Below, piece by piece: positions 56,329-64,000 of a stretch of DNA of 64,000 nt; the stretch's first letter is position 1; each line of letters opens with the position of its first letter. The notes below the pieces were generated by a model. The model saw only the letters and a list, made by a program, of their open reading frames with translations, was not told where the DNA came from and did not search any database. The position numbers were made by a program, and so were the translations under genes. This DNA comes from Nocardioides sp. Kera G14 (GTDB lineage Bacteria; Actinomycetota; Actinomycetes; Propionibacteriales; Nocardioidaceae): the NCBI RefSeq assembly GCF_020715565.1, contig NZ_CP085839.1, positions 2,480,001-2,544,000 on the forward strand, in the 5' to 3' direction.

Positions 56329-57798
56329 ATGTCCTCGGAGCCCACGACGCACGCCACGACGGTCGTCGCAGGCAGGTACACCCTTCTCCGTGAGCTCGGG
56401 CGCGGCGGCTCCGGCGCCGTCTGGCTCGCACGCGACGAGACACTCGGCCGCGAGGTGGCGATGAAGCGACAGGTCGGTCCAGCGCGCGAGGAGGCGAGGG
56501 TCTGGCGGGAGGCGCGGGTCGCGGCACGACTGCAGCACCCGAGCCTCGTCAGCCTCTACGACCTCGCCGAGGATGACGGCGACCTCTGGCTCGTCATGGA
56601 GTACGTCGCCGGCCAGACCCTTGCCAGCCTGGTGGCCGACAAGGGCCCCCTCACGGTCGAGGAGGCAGCCCGCATCGCCACTGACATCGTGGCCGGTCTT
56701 CGCCATGCCCACGGTCAGGGCATCGTCCACCGCGACGTGAAGCCGTCCAACATCCTGCTCGGTCCGCACGGCGAGGCGAAGCTCGCCGACTTCGGTATCG
56801 CCCTGATGTCCGACCAGAGCGCGACCACCACCCTCACCGCGACGGGCACCGTGCACGGCTCCCCCGCCTACCTCGCACCCGAGGTCGCGACCGGCCAGGG
56901 GGCCACGGCACAGAGTGACGTCTGGTCGCTGGGTGCCACCGTCTTCCATGCGCTCACGGGGTCGCCGCCCTACACCGATCCCGACCACAACGTCGTCGCG
57001 ATCCTCTATCGCATCGTCCACGAGCCGGTCCCGCACACCGACCGCGCGGGATGGCTCGCCCCGTTCCTCGCCGGGACCATGACCCGCGATCCTGCGCACC
57101 GCTGGACGCTCGACCAGGTCGCCCACTTCCTCGACCACCCCGGAGCCCTGCCCTCCCCCACCGCGAGCCCGCCGTACGCCGACAAGCCGGTCGACGACGT
57201 ACAACAGACGTCACTGCTCACCGCCGTCAGGCCGACACCACCGGGTCCGACCCGCGGGCCGGTCGCACCTGCGCCTCCAGAACGCCGCCGCCAGCCTCGT
57301 CAGCCTCGCCGGTTCGCTGGATGGCTGGTCGCGGCGCTCGGCCTCCTCGCCGTACTGGTGATCGTCACCCTCGTCCTGGCCCTGCGTCCCTCGAGCGACA
57401 GTCCGGACACGGCTTCGTCACAGTCCGGAACCCCATCGCCGACCGCGTCGACCAGCCCGTCCGGCGAGGCGCCGACGGAGGCCGGCGTACGCACCTTCGT
57501 GCAGGACTATCTCGCGACCGCGCCGACGTCGCCGAAGGACGGTTTCGCGATGCTGACGCCGGAGTACCAGGAGCAGAGCGGCGGGCTCTCGGGCTACGAG
57601 TCCTTCTGGGGCGACGTCACCGGCATCAAGTCCGTCAGCCCGATCGACGTCACGCTGAACCCGCTCGAGGCGGCGTACACCTACAGCTACACGCAGCGCG
57701 GGAAGGGGAACGTCACCGAATCGGTGACGCTCGACCTGGTTCACGAGAACGGTCGCTACCTCATCGCTGGTGCGAACTCGGAGGTCCAGGGGCACTGA
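56329..57798 (+). CDS. Transmembrane serine/threonine protein kinase (PknB-like)
   Basis: This 489-residue protein has an N-terminal kinase domain (Gly loop ELGRGGSGAVWLARD, Lys in EVAMKRQ, HRDVKPSNILL, DFGIAL, APE in YLAPEVATG). A Pro-rich juxtamembrane part, a transmembrane helix at about 328-350 and an extracellular NTF2-like domain of about 105 residues follow. PASTA repeats are absent, so it is not a PknB sensor of muropeptides in the usual sense. The external domain is the probable input. Substrates are unknown. Confidence 0.92.
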   Translation: MSSEPTTHATTVVAGRYTLLRELGRGGSGAVWLARDETLGREVAMKRQVGPAREEARVWREARVAARLQHPSLVSLYDLAEDDGDLWLVMEYVAGQTLASLVADKGPLTVEEAARIATDIVAGLRHAHGQGIVHRDVKPSNILLGPHGEAKLADFGIALMSDQSATTTLTATGTVHGSPAYLAPEVATGQGATAQSDVWSLGATVFHALTGSPPYTDPDHNVVAILYRIVHEPVPHTDRAGWLAPFLAGTMTRDPAHRWTLDQVAHFLDHPGALPSPTASPPYADKPVDDVQQTSLLTAVRPTPPGPTRGPVAPAPPERRRQPRQPRRFAGWLVAALGLLAVLVIVTLVLALRPSSDSPDTASSQSGTPSPTASTSPSGEAPTEAGVRTFVQDYLATAPTSPKDGFAMLTPEYQEQSGGLSGYESFWGDVTGIKSVSPIDVTLNPLEAAYTYSYTQRGKGNVTESVTLDLVHENGRYLIAGANSEVQGH

Positions 57799-57824
57799 GT
57801 GCGCCGACCGGCCACAATGGGCGC

Positions 57825-58049
57825 ATGCCCAAGAAGTCGTGGTCCGACCTGAGTCCTGCCCAGCGAGCCGCCATCGCGATCGCGGGTGCCGCCGAGCTGG
57901 TGCTCACGACGTACGTCGGGCGCGACCTCGTCCGCCGCCCGCCCTCCTCCGTGCGTGGGCCGAAGGCGCTCTGGGCACTGGCGCTGATGGTGCAGCCGGT
58001 CGGCCCGCTGGCCTACCTCGCCGCGGGACGCCGGTCCGGCCAGGCCTGA
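57825..58049 (+). CDS. PLDc_N-like small membrane protein
   Basis: The 74-residue protein MPKKSWSDLSPAQRAAIAIA and onward has two hydrophobic stretches (about 15-30 and 48-68) around an RRPPSSVRGPKALW loop. This resembles the phospholipase D N-terminal membrane module found as a stand-alone actinobacterial protein. Function is unknown. It starts 26 bases after the kinase gene. Confidence 0.7.
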   Translation: MPKKSWSDLSPAQRAAIAIAGAAELVLTTYVGRDLVRRPPSSVRGPKALWALALMVQPVGPLAYLAAGRRSGQA

Positions 58050-58056
58050 GTCGCAC

Positions 58057-58843
58057 TCAGGGCCGGAGCGGGACCGTCTCACCGCGCCCCACCGTGCGCA
58101 CCACCGTCGGCAGCCGACGGTCGCCCGCCACGCGCACGAAGTCTGCAAGTGGAGAGCGGAAGACCGTGTAGTCGTCGTAGTGAACCGGAACGGTGAGCGC
58201 CGGCTCCATGAGCTCGACCAGGTCGGCGCCCTGGTCGGCGTCCATCGTGACGAGGAGGCCCAGCGCCCTGGTGCCGCCGAGATGGATGACCATCGCGTCG
58301 AGCGGACCCAGCCGGTCGGTGACCTCGCGCAACCATGGGCGGTACAGCGTGTCGCCCGTGACGTAGACCCTGAATGGAGGAGCGCCGTCCGTGCCCCCCC
58401 TCCAGCTCGAGCACGGAGCCCATCACCGGCGGCAGTAGTCCGCGGGCGAGGCCCGGCGCATGCTGACCGGGGACCGAGGTGACCGTGAGGTCGTCCGCCA
58501 GACGCACCTCCTCCCAGGTCCCCATGCCGTAGGCATCGCCGAAGCCACAACGGTGGAGCTTGCGGCTGGCCGCCGGAGTCGTCAGGACCGGCAGCGCGTG
58601 ATCGAGCTCGTGGCGTGCGGTGGCGTCGAAGTGGTCCGCGTGCAGGTGCGAGAGGAGGACCGCGTCGACGGACGGAAGGTCGGCCGGCTGCAGGGCGGGC
58701 TCAGTGCGCCGTCGAGAGAAGAGCCCGTTGCCGAGGTAGGCCCGTCGTCCCTCCCGCCGGAAGTCGGGGTCGGTGAGGATGGTGTGATCGCCGAGCCGCA
58801 GCAGCGTCGTGGCTGTGCCGATGAACTCGAGCGACGTCTCCAT
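58057..58843 (-). pseudogene. Metallo-beta-lactamase-fold hydrolase, frameshifted
   Basis: The gene starts METSLEFIGTATTLLRLGDH at 58843. It shows the zinc motif LSHLHADHFD and the GQHAPG His, and reads in frame to SVLELEG. At the seven-C run 58394-58400 (G7 on the coding strand) the frame is lost. The remainder, including VTGDTLYRPWLREVTDRLGP and VPVHYDDY, continues in another frame to the stop at 58057. Removing one G restores a full protein of about 261 residues. It is either a real indel pseudogene, a phase-variable tract, or a sequencing error. Function if intact: MBL-fold hydrolase of the UlaG/lactonase-like type. Confidence 0.85.
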
Positions 58844-58904
58844 GCGGGCCCGGTACCCGCAATTGGGCAGGCTAAGCGGGTCGCCGGTGCGGCACGATGA
58901 GGGC

Positions 58905-59546
58905 ATGGCAGTACGCGTGGACCTCAACATCTCCCTCGACGGCTTCGCGACCACGACGGACCAGACGCCGGAGAACCCCTTCGGCGATGACTGGCCACGG
59001 CTCGTCGGCGCCTACACCGCGACCCGGACCTTCCGCTCGCGCGTGCTGGGCGACACGTCCGGTGCAGGCACGACCGGCGTCGATGACTCGTATGCGCAGG
59101 CGTACTTCGACGAGCTCGGCGCGGAGATCATGGGCGCCGGGATGTTCGGCCTGCACGACTTCCCCGACGACCCCGACTGGCGTGGCTGGTGGGGCGACGA
59201 ACCACCGTTCCGGATCCCGGTCTTCGTCCTCACCCACACCGCCCGCCAGGCACTGGAGTTCGAGAACGGCACCGTCTTCCACTTCCTCACCGCCACCCCT
59301 CACGAGGTGCTGGCTCGTGCTGTGGACGTGGCGGGCGGCAAGGACATCCGCGTCGGCGGTGGCCCCAGCGTGGTTCGCGACTTCCTGTCTCTGGGGCTCG
59401 TGGACCACCTGCACGTCGCCATCGCGCCCATTCTCCTGGGCCGCGGCATCCGCCTCTGGGACGACCTGCGCGGTCTCGAGTCGGGCTACGAGGTCACCAG
59501 CGAGACCGCCGAGAGCGGGACGGTCCACCTCACCTTCCGGCGATAG
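58905..59546 (+). CDS. RibD C-terminal-domain (dihydrofolate-reductase-fold) protein
   Basis: This 213-residue protein has the DHFR/RibD-C fold: VRVDLNISLDGFATTTDQTP, GGKDIRVGGGPSVVRDFLS (the nucleotide loop) and VDHLHVAIAPILLGRGIRL. These stand-alone proteins are NADPH-dependent reductases with unknown substrate. The ATG at 58905 follows a GATGAGGG site. It is divergent from the frameshifted MBL gene. Confidence 0.85.
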   Translation: MAVRVDLNISLDGFATTTDQTPENPFGDDWPRLVGAYTATRTFRSRVLGDTSGAGTTGVDDSYAQAYFDELGAEIMGAGMFGLHDFPDDPDWRGWWGDEPPFRIPVFVLTHTARQALEFENGTVFHFLTATPHEVLARAVDVAGGKDIRVGGGPSVVRDFLSLGLVDHLHVAIAPILLGRGIRLWDDLRGLESGYEVTSETAESGTVHLTFRR

Positions 59547-59568
59547 CGGCTATGGCAGCCGGGCGCGC

Positions 59569-60948
59569 TCAGCCGCCGTAGATGCGGCGGATGAGGTCGA
59601 GGTGTTCTTCGGTGATCTTGTGGGTGCCTCGGTTGTTGACCAGGCGGATCAGGCCATTCGGGGTGATCCAGAGGTAGGCATCAGGCCCGAGCTGCTCCAC
59701 CGTGTAGGGCAGGTGGGTTTTGGCTCGGTGTGAATGTCGACTCAAGGGTGCGTCGTTGTGGTCCCCGGTCTGCCCGGGCGGACCGCCCGCATCAGGTGGG
59801 ACGTAGGGGGTGGCGTGGTCGTGATCCACCCCGCTCGCCTCGGATCCGCTGTTGTGGGGGAAGACGGGGCCGGTGGTGCGGAGCATGGTCCGCTCCTTGA
59901 CCTTCGCGGGGTGTTCGTAGGCGCTGATGTGGGTGCCGGTGTTGAGGTCGATGACCGGCTTCACGGTCACGTCGCTGTGGCCGAGGAGCTGGGTGACCTG
60001 CTGGAGGAGCAGTGGTCCGAGGCCGGCCGATCGGGCGACACCGCCGGCGCCTTCCAGCGCTGCCTGGTGCAGGTGGAGGAAGAGGACCGCGCGGTGGCGG
60101 CGGGCGGCACGCTTCGTGGCCTCAGCCTCGTCTGGGTCGTCGGTGTCCTGCTCCTGCTCGTCGAGGAGGCCGAGGAGCTCGGCGAGGTCGTAGGGTCGTG
60201 CGAGCCAGCCGAAGGCTGCGGCGCGGAGTTCGTCCATGGACGGGTCGTCACCGAGTTCGGGGTGATGCTGCTTCCGGAGGTCGGGGTCGGCTTTGAGGAG
60301 GTCGGCGACGCGTTGGCAGGTGGCGTCGAACCAGATCGCGTCGGCGGCCTCAGTGCGGGCGAAGATCTCCCGCAGCCCGGCACCTGCCTCGTCGTCACGA
60401 CGGGCGAGCCAGACGCCCTTCGTCTGCTTCGCCTCCTCCAGCTCCCGGGCGCGCAGAGCCTCGTCGGCCTTGATGATCTCCGCTTCGGCGAGCTGCAGGA
60501 GCTTCCCGTTCGGCAGGTCGACGGCTTGGGCGAGCACGACGTCGAGGTACGCCACCGAGATGACCCCAACCTTGCGGGACATCGAGGCGATCTTCCGGGC
60601 GACCCACGGCTCGACCTGGAGGAGTTTCGTCGCCAGCCAGAGTCCGGGGAGCCGGTGCCGCAGGTCCAACACATCCGCCAGAAGCGACCGGGTGGCGTAG
60701 ACGTGCTCACCCCGCGCGACGGCGAGCTCCTCCAGGCAGAGGTCCCGCACCGGGGGCGTCCCCGCACCACCGAGTGTGATCATGCGGTCCCCGCCCGGCA
60801 CCGAGACCTCCGGCTCGATGGAGTGGAGGTCGGCCCACCGCAGGGCGAGGTCGAACTCCTCCACGGCCACGGAGCGTCGGTCCTGGACGGCCCATTCGGC
60901 ACGCGACAGCACGTCGGCTGCGGTGAGTTCCGAGAGGGCGAGCGACAT
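59569..60948 (-). CDS. DUF222 / 13E12-type protein with HNH-like C-terminus
   Basis: The 459-residue protein has a DUF222 N-terminal region (about 80-320) and a C-terminal HNH-like segment (VDHDHATPYV, then GDHNDAPLSRHSHRAKTH). The usual zinc-binding Cys pairs are missing. 13E12 proteins are a multicopy actinobacterial family, several of them LexA-regulated in M. tuberculosis. Here a perfect SOS box fills the promoter 13 bases upstream. Function is not known, and nuclease activity is only suggested by the HNH residues. Confidence 0.85.
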   Translation of the reverse strand: MSLALSELTAADVLSRAEWAVQDRRSVAVEEFDLALRWADLHSIEPEVSVPGGDRMITLGGAGTPPVRDLCLEELAVARGEHVYATRSLLADVLDLRHRLPGLWLATKLLQVEPWVARKIASMSRKVGVISVAYLDVVLAQAVDLPNGKLLQLAEAEIIKADEALRARELEEAKQTKGVWLARRDDEAGAGLREIFARTEAADAIWFDATCQRVADLLKADPDLRKQHHPELGDDPSMDELRAAAFGWLARPYDLAELLGLLDEQEQDTDDPDEAEATKRAARRHRAVLFLHLHQAALEGAGGVARSAGLGPLLLQQVTQLLGHSDVTVKPVIDLNTGTHISAYEHPAKVKERTMLRTTGPVFPHNSGSEASGVDHDHATPYVPPDAGGPPGQTGDHNDAPLSRHSHRAKTHLPYTVEQLGPDAYLWITPNGLIRLVNNRGTHKITEEHLDLIRRIYGG

Positions 60949-60954
60949 GCCTCC

Positions 60955-60983
60955 ATTCTATCGAACAGGAGTTCGAAGAACAA
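60955..60983 (-). promoter_or_regulatory. SOS-box promoter of the DUF222/HNH gene
   Basis: On the minus strand TTGTTC (60983-60978, -35) and TAGAAT (60960-60955, -10) are separated by 17 bases. Of these, 16 (60961-60976) form the palindrome TCGAAC-AGGA-GTTCGA, an exact match to the actinobacterial LexA box. LexA bound there would cover the polymerase site. The predicted transcript start coincides with the ATG at 60948, so a leaderless message is possible. Confidence 0.85.
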
Positions 60984-61115
60984 GGAGTTTCCGCAGGTCC
61001 GAAACGCGTTTTCAGAGCAGTGCGAGGCCGGTTCCACGGGCACTGCGATCGGTTGTGCGATGGAGATCACATCGCCGCCGGGTGTGGTCGCTCATGGCTG
61101 GGGCACCCGTAGCAA

Positions 61116-61646
61116 ATGACCAACGACCACGCATCAGAAGCGCGCGAAGGGCTCCTCGACACAGTGGCCGGCAAGGCCAAGGAGGTCGCCGGAGCCGTCG
61201 CAGGCAAGGATGACCTCGTCGCCGAGGGACAACTCCAGCAGGCCGAGGCCCGTAACCGCCGGGACGCGGTGGCCGAGTCAGCCGTCGCAGACGCCAAGCG
61301 CGAAGAGGCCGTCGAGGAGCTGAAGGAGACCCGCAAGGAGACTGCGGCGCAGCGGCAGGAAGCTGGCGCGATCGCGCAACGCGAGGAAGCCGATGCCGAG
61401 CGCCGGCGCGCCGCCGAGCATGTCTCCGCAGAGCGCGAGGCTCAGGAGCGCGAGGCCCATGGACTTGAGGCCGCCGAAGAGCGGGGTGACGACGTCGCCG
61501 CTCGCCGTGCCGACGAGGCCGACCGGCTGGACCGAACAGCCGACGTCACCGACCAGCAGGCCGATGCCGAGCGCGCCCGGCTCGAGCGCGAAGCTGCCGA
61601 AGCGGCCACCCGCGCAGCGGTGCTGCGCGCCGAGAACGAGAACTGA
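61116..61646 (+). CDS. CsbD-like protein with long charged coiled coil
   Basis: The 176-residue protein opens with a CsbD-type segment (LLDTVAGKAKEVAGAVAGKD). About 120 residues of Ala/Glu/Arg heptads, predicted as one long helix, follow. CsbD proteins are general-stress products of unknown function. It is nine bases upstream of a second coiled-coil gene on the same strand. The ATG at 61116 has a weak ribosome-binding site. An inverted repeat GCGATG-N7-CATCGC lies at 61057-61075. Confidence 0.75.
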   Translation: MTNDHASEAREGLLDTVAGKAKEVAGAVAGKDDLVAEGQLQQAEARNRRDAVAESAVADAKREEAVEELKETRKETAAQRQEAGAIAQREEADAERRRAAEHVSAEREAQEREAHGLEAAEERGDDVAARRADEADRLDRTADVTDQQADAERARLEREAAEAATRAAVLRAENEN

Positions 61647-61655
61647 GGAGCGCCC

Positions 61656-62303
61656 ATGATCAGCACACTCATCTCCCTGCCCTATGAGCTGGTTCGCCGG
61701 CCGCTGGTGGCCGTCAGTGAGGGATTCACCGGACGGCTACGGGAGGACGCAGTCCCGCGCGTCTACCTCGACAAGGCGATCGGCTCGGCCGACCGACTGG
61801 CCGGAAGCGTGCTGCACAACAGAGGGATTGCGCAGCGCGGCGCCGAGCGCCTCGAGCGGTCCGCGGGTCTGGCCGAGGCTGCGACCCTCGAGCGTGAGGC
61901 CGCAGAGAAGCGCGATAAGGCCCGCACGGCCCAGACAGCCGGAAAGCAGAAGGCCGACAGCCAGCGCGAGGCGGCCCAGGAGAAGCTGGCCGACGGCCTT
62001 GGCGAGGCCGAGGCCGTCGAAGCCCAGGCCAAGCGTGACGCCCGCACTGCGGCGCGGAAGGCCTCCGCGGAGAAAAAGGCCGCAGCCGACCGCGAGGCCA
62101 CCGCCAAGAGGTCCGTCGCCGACCAGCGCCGGGCGCGCGCCGACCAGGCCGCGTCCGCCAAGGAGAAGGCAGCCGAGCGCGAGGCCAAGGGGGAGCTCGA
62201 CGAGGCTCGCGACAACCAGAAGGCCGCCGCCGACGCCCGCCAGGACGCCGAGCGCCTCGAGGAGCTCACCGACGCCATGAAGGCCGAGCGCAAGCAGTCC
62301 TAG
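61656..62303 (+). CDS. Charged coiled-coil protein, unknown function
   Basis: The 215-residue protein has an N-terminal amphipathic region (about 1-60, MISTLISLPYELVRRPLVAV) and then about 150 residues of Lys/Ala/Glu/Arg-rich heptads. Similar actinobacterial proteins are mislabelled as IF2-family factors because of the compositional match. It forms a pair with the CsbD-like protein. A role as stress-induced helical scaffold is a guess. Confidence 0.7.
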   Translation: MISTLISLPYELVRRPLVAVSEGFTGRLREDAVPRVYLDKAIGSADRLAGSVLHNRGIAQRGAERLERSAGLAEAATLEREAAEKRDKARTAQTAGKQKADSQREAAQEKLADGLGEAEAVEAQAKRDARTAARKASAEKKAAADREATAKRSVADQRRARADQAASAKEKAAEREAKGELDEARDNQKAAADARQDAERLEELTDAMKAERKQS

Positions 62304-62325
62304 CCCACGCAACGCAGCGTGAGAA

Positions 62326-63399
62326 TCAGACGTTGAAGCGGAACTCCACGACGTCGCCGTCCTGCATGACGTAGTCCTTGCCCTCCATGCGGACCTTGCC
62401 GACCTCGCGGGCCTTGTTGACCGAGCCGGCAGCCATCAGGTCGTCGTACGAGACGATCTCGGCCTTGATGAAGCCCTTCTGGAAGTCCGTGTGGATCACG
62501 CCGGCAGCCTCCGGCGCTGTGGCACCGACAGGGATCTCCCAGGCACGGACCTCCTTCGGCCCAGCGGTCAGGTACGTCTGCAGGCCGAGGGTGGCGAAGC
62601 CGACGCGGGCGAGCTGGCTCATGCCGGACTCCTCGATGCCGAGGTCGTTGAGCATCTCCAGTGCCTCCTCGTCGGTCATCTCGACCAGCTCGGACTCGAT
62701 CTTGGCGTCGAGGAAGATCGCCTCCGCAGGAGCCACGATCTCGCGCATCTTCGACGTGAGCGACTCGTCGGCGAGCTCATCGGTGTCGCAGTTGAAGACG
62801 TAGATGAACGGCTTGGCCGTGAGCAGCGTGAGCTCACGGATCAGGTCACGGTCAATCTTCGTGGCGGAGATCGGCGTGCCAGCCTCAAGAGCCGCCTTGG
62901 CCTCGACCACCGCAGCCAGGCGAGGCGCCGTCTCCTTCTTGATCCGCGCCTCCTTCTCCAGCCGCGGGATCGCCTTCTCGACAGTCTCGAGGTCGGCGAG
63001 GATCAGCTCGGTCTGGATCGTCGAGATGTCCGACGCGGGGTTGACCTCGCCGTCGACGTGGGTGACGTCCTCGTCGCGGAAGACCCGCGTGACCTGGCAG
63101 ATCGCGTCGGACTCACGGATGTGCGCGAGGAACTTGTTGCCCAGGCCCTCACCCTGCGAGGCACCGCGGACGATGCCGGCGATGTCGACGAACTGCACGG
63201 TGGCGGGCAACAGCTTCTCCGAGCCGTAGATCGTCGCGAGCTGCGCCAGCCGCGGGTCCGGCACACCGACCACGCCGACGTTCGGCTCGATCGTCGCGAA
63301 CGGGTAGTTCGCAGCGAGCACGTTGTTCTTGGTCAGCGCGTTGAAGAGCGTCGACTTGCCAGCGTTGGGGAGACCGACGATCCCGATGGTGAGTGCCAC
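62326..63399 (-). CDS. ychF: YchF/OLA1-family redox-regulated ATPase
   Basis: This 357-residue Obg-like protein has G1 LPNAGKSTLFNAL, the G3-like motif VDIAGIVRGASQGEGLGNKF, the G4-like NCDTDE position and a TGS domain at the C-terminus ending in QDGDVVEFRFNV. YchF binds ATP rather than GTP and associates with ribosomes. The GTG at 63399 gives the canonical MALTIGIVGLPN start. The TTG three codons upstream is rejected. Confidence 0.95.
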   Translation of the reverse strand: MALTIGIVGLPNAGKSTLFNALTKNNVLAANYPFATIEPNVGVVGVPDPRLAQLATIYGSEKLLPATVQFVDIAGIVRGASQGEGLGNKFLAHIRESDAICQVTRVFRDEDVTHVDGEVNPASDISTIQTELILADLETVEKAIPRLEKEARIKKETAPRLAAVVEAKAALEAGTPISATKIDRDLIRELTLLTAKPFIYVFNCDTDELADESLTSKMREIVAPAEAIFLDAKIESELVEMTDEEALEMLNDLGIEESGMSQLARVGFATLGLQTYLTAGPKEVRAWEIPVGATAPEAAGVIHTDFQKGFIKAEIVSYDDLMAAGSVNKAREVGKVRMEGKDYVMQDGDVVEFRFNV

Positions 63400-63410
63400 G
63401 TCGGGCAAGA

Positions 63411-63809
63411 CTAGTTGAGCGGGGTGATCGATCCCGATTCGAGGAGGAAGAGCCGTACGCCGAGCTCACGCGCGGCGATCGACGTCCACGACCGCGGCTT
63501 GAACGCCTCGACCGTCGTCGGCGAGAGGACCAGCCCGATCACCGCCCCGGGGAACGCTCGATCCCGCAGCCACTGCAGCTTGAAGAGGTCGGCGAGCGTC
63601 TTGTTCCGCTGCTGCGACGTGTAGGCGCCCTGGTTGAGCACGCACTGCACCAGATAGCGCCCGGCAGGGTCGACGCCCTCGATCTCGACGTTGGTTCCGC
63701 GCTCGATCTCCAAGGAACGTGGCCGAAGCTCGACACCCAGATGAGCGGACAGCGCGACGAGTGCCAACCGCTCGGGAGCGTCCGCGCCGTAGCGTCCCCA
63801 CTCAGACAT
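63411..63809 (-). CDS. Hypothetical protein of unknown family
   Basis: This 132-residue protein (MSEWGRYGADAPERLALVAL and onward) has mixed alpha/beta content with no signal peptide or helix. I do not recognise the family. Its ATG lies inside the 3' end of the upstream monooxygenase gene (8-base overlap), so the two are co-translated. It ends 11 bases before the ychF start on the same strand. Confidence 0.7.
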   Translation of the reverse strand: MSEWGRYGADAPERLALVALSAHLGVELRPRSLEIERGTNVEIEGVDPAGRYLVQCVLNQGAYTSQQRNKTLADLFKLQWLRDRAFPGAVIGLVLSPTTVEAFKPRSWTSIAARELGVRLFLLESGSITPLN

Positions 63810-64000
63810 CGGCAGGCTCCGCGGCGCGCAGCGCCGGCAGCACTGCGGCCCCGAAGTAGGGCAGATCCGCGTGGAAGTCGGGGAAGACCAGCATCAGCCC
63901 GTCGAGATCGGCCTCACGGACCAACCTCAGAATGGAGTCGGTGACGGTGGCCGGGGATCCGGCGACGTACGGCACCTGGAAGGCCTTCTCCCCCGCGGCC
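63802..64000 (-). CDS. Luciferase-like (LLM) flavin-dependent monooxygenase, C-terminal 65 residues
   Basis: Only the C-terminus is in the window. The frame reads AGEKAFQVPYVAGSPATVTD, then SILRLVREADLDGLMLVFPD and FHADLPYFGAAVLPALRAAE. This is the usual ending of LLM-class flavin-dependent oxidoreductases, where a G(S/T)P segment is followed by a helix and a closing FGxxVLPxL. Substrate is unknown. Confidence 0.75.
   Translation of the reverse strand, partial: AAGEKAFQVPYVAGSPATVTDSILRLVREADLDGLMLVFPDFHADLPYFGAAVLPALRAAEPADV

Noticed and set aside
61051..61085. SigB-like promoter (GGTTGT with GGGTGT) before the CsbD-like gene
   Set aside because: The spacer is 23 bases, too long for the known 14-16 base spacing.
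62306..62321. CACGC-N6-GCGTG hairpin between the coiled-coil gene and ychF as a terminator
   Set aside because: The stem is only 5 bp and lacks a U-tract. Such repeats are common by chance at this GC content.

Overview
This window is chromosomal DNA from a high-GC actinobacterium. Nearly every codon ends in G or C, GTG and TTG starts are common, and genes are densely packed with many 4-nt ATGA/GTGA overlaps. Mycothiol synthesis (mshB), a sigE / anti-sigma / htrA block, a DUF3117 protein, a T-box leader on ileS and a 13E12-type DUF222 protein under a TCGAAC-N4-GTTCGA SOS box all fit Actinobacteria. A Nocardioides-like member of the Nocardioidaceae is my best guess, but that is inference. I found no tRNA, rRNA, CRISPR array, prophage or insertion sequence. 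No gap between genes exceeds 300 bases.

Layout. 0-1.1 kb: divergent ligD (partial) and ku, for non-homologous end joining. 1.1-7.6 kb: a DUF2505 protein, a WS/DGAT acyltransferase operon, a cupredoxin-like lipoprotein with a polytopic membrane partner, and an orphan CpaE-like/CpaB-like pair next to a small HTH protein. 7.6-26.7 kb: a conserved core whose gene content recalls the Mycobacterium tuberculosis Rv1170-Rv1223 area. It holds htrA, anti-sigma and sigE with an apparent SigE-type promoter, an O-methyltransferase, dapE, a LOG-family protein, DUF3117, pepA, ileS with its T-box, dapD, dapC, fdxA, a VanW protein and mshB. Three genes of the succinylase lysine/diaminopimelate pathway (dapE, dapD, dapC) lie here.

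27-32.5 kb: an uncharacterised protein, a TesB-like thioesterase, and a signalling operon (DUF202 protein, receiver-PP2C phosphatase, CHASE3 histidine kinase, single-domain receiver). 32.5-44.7 kb: a purine-degradation island with formamidase, an AtzH-like/amidase fusion, uraD, uricase, allantoinase, a PucG-type aminotransferase, allantoate amidohydrolase, an RpiR regulator, and a two-gene xanthine dehydrogenase ending in a hairpin terminator. Together these would take hypoxanthine/xanthine through urate and allantoin to ureidoglycine and then oxalurate plus glycine. No 5-hydroxyisourate hydrolase gene is present in the window. Paired GAAAC/GTTTC palindromes overlap the uraD promoter.

44.7-64 kb: a DUF1275 membrane protein, a TetR/SMR efflux pair with operator palindromes, an FAD dehydrogenase, RNase HI, a sugar transferase, a chemoreceptor with a long coiled coil between two HAMP units, a MOSC protein, a secreted CocE-type hydrolase with an RTX-like tail, a membrane Ser/Thr kinase, a frameshifted metallo-beta-lactamase-fold gene, a RibD-C reductase, an SOS-controlled DUF222/HNH protein, a CsbD plus coiled-coil pair, ychF, and the end of a luciferase-like monooxygenase.

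The observations I rate highest are the perfect 49-nt palindrome inside a GNAT coding sequence, the related GTGAC palindrome array between pepA and ileS, the AtzH-amidase fusion that could extend purine catabolism to oxalurate, the RTX-tailed CocE hydrolase, and the SOS box that exactly fills a promoter spacer.
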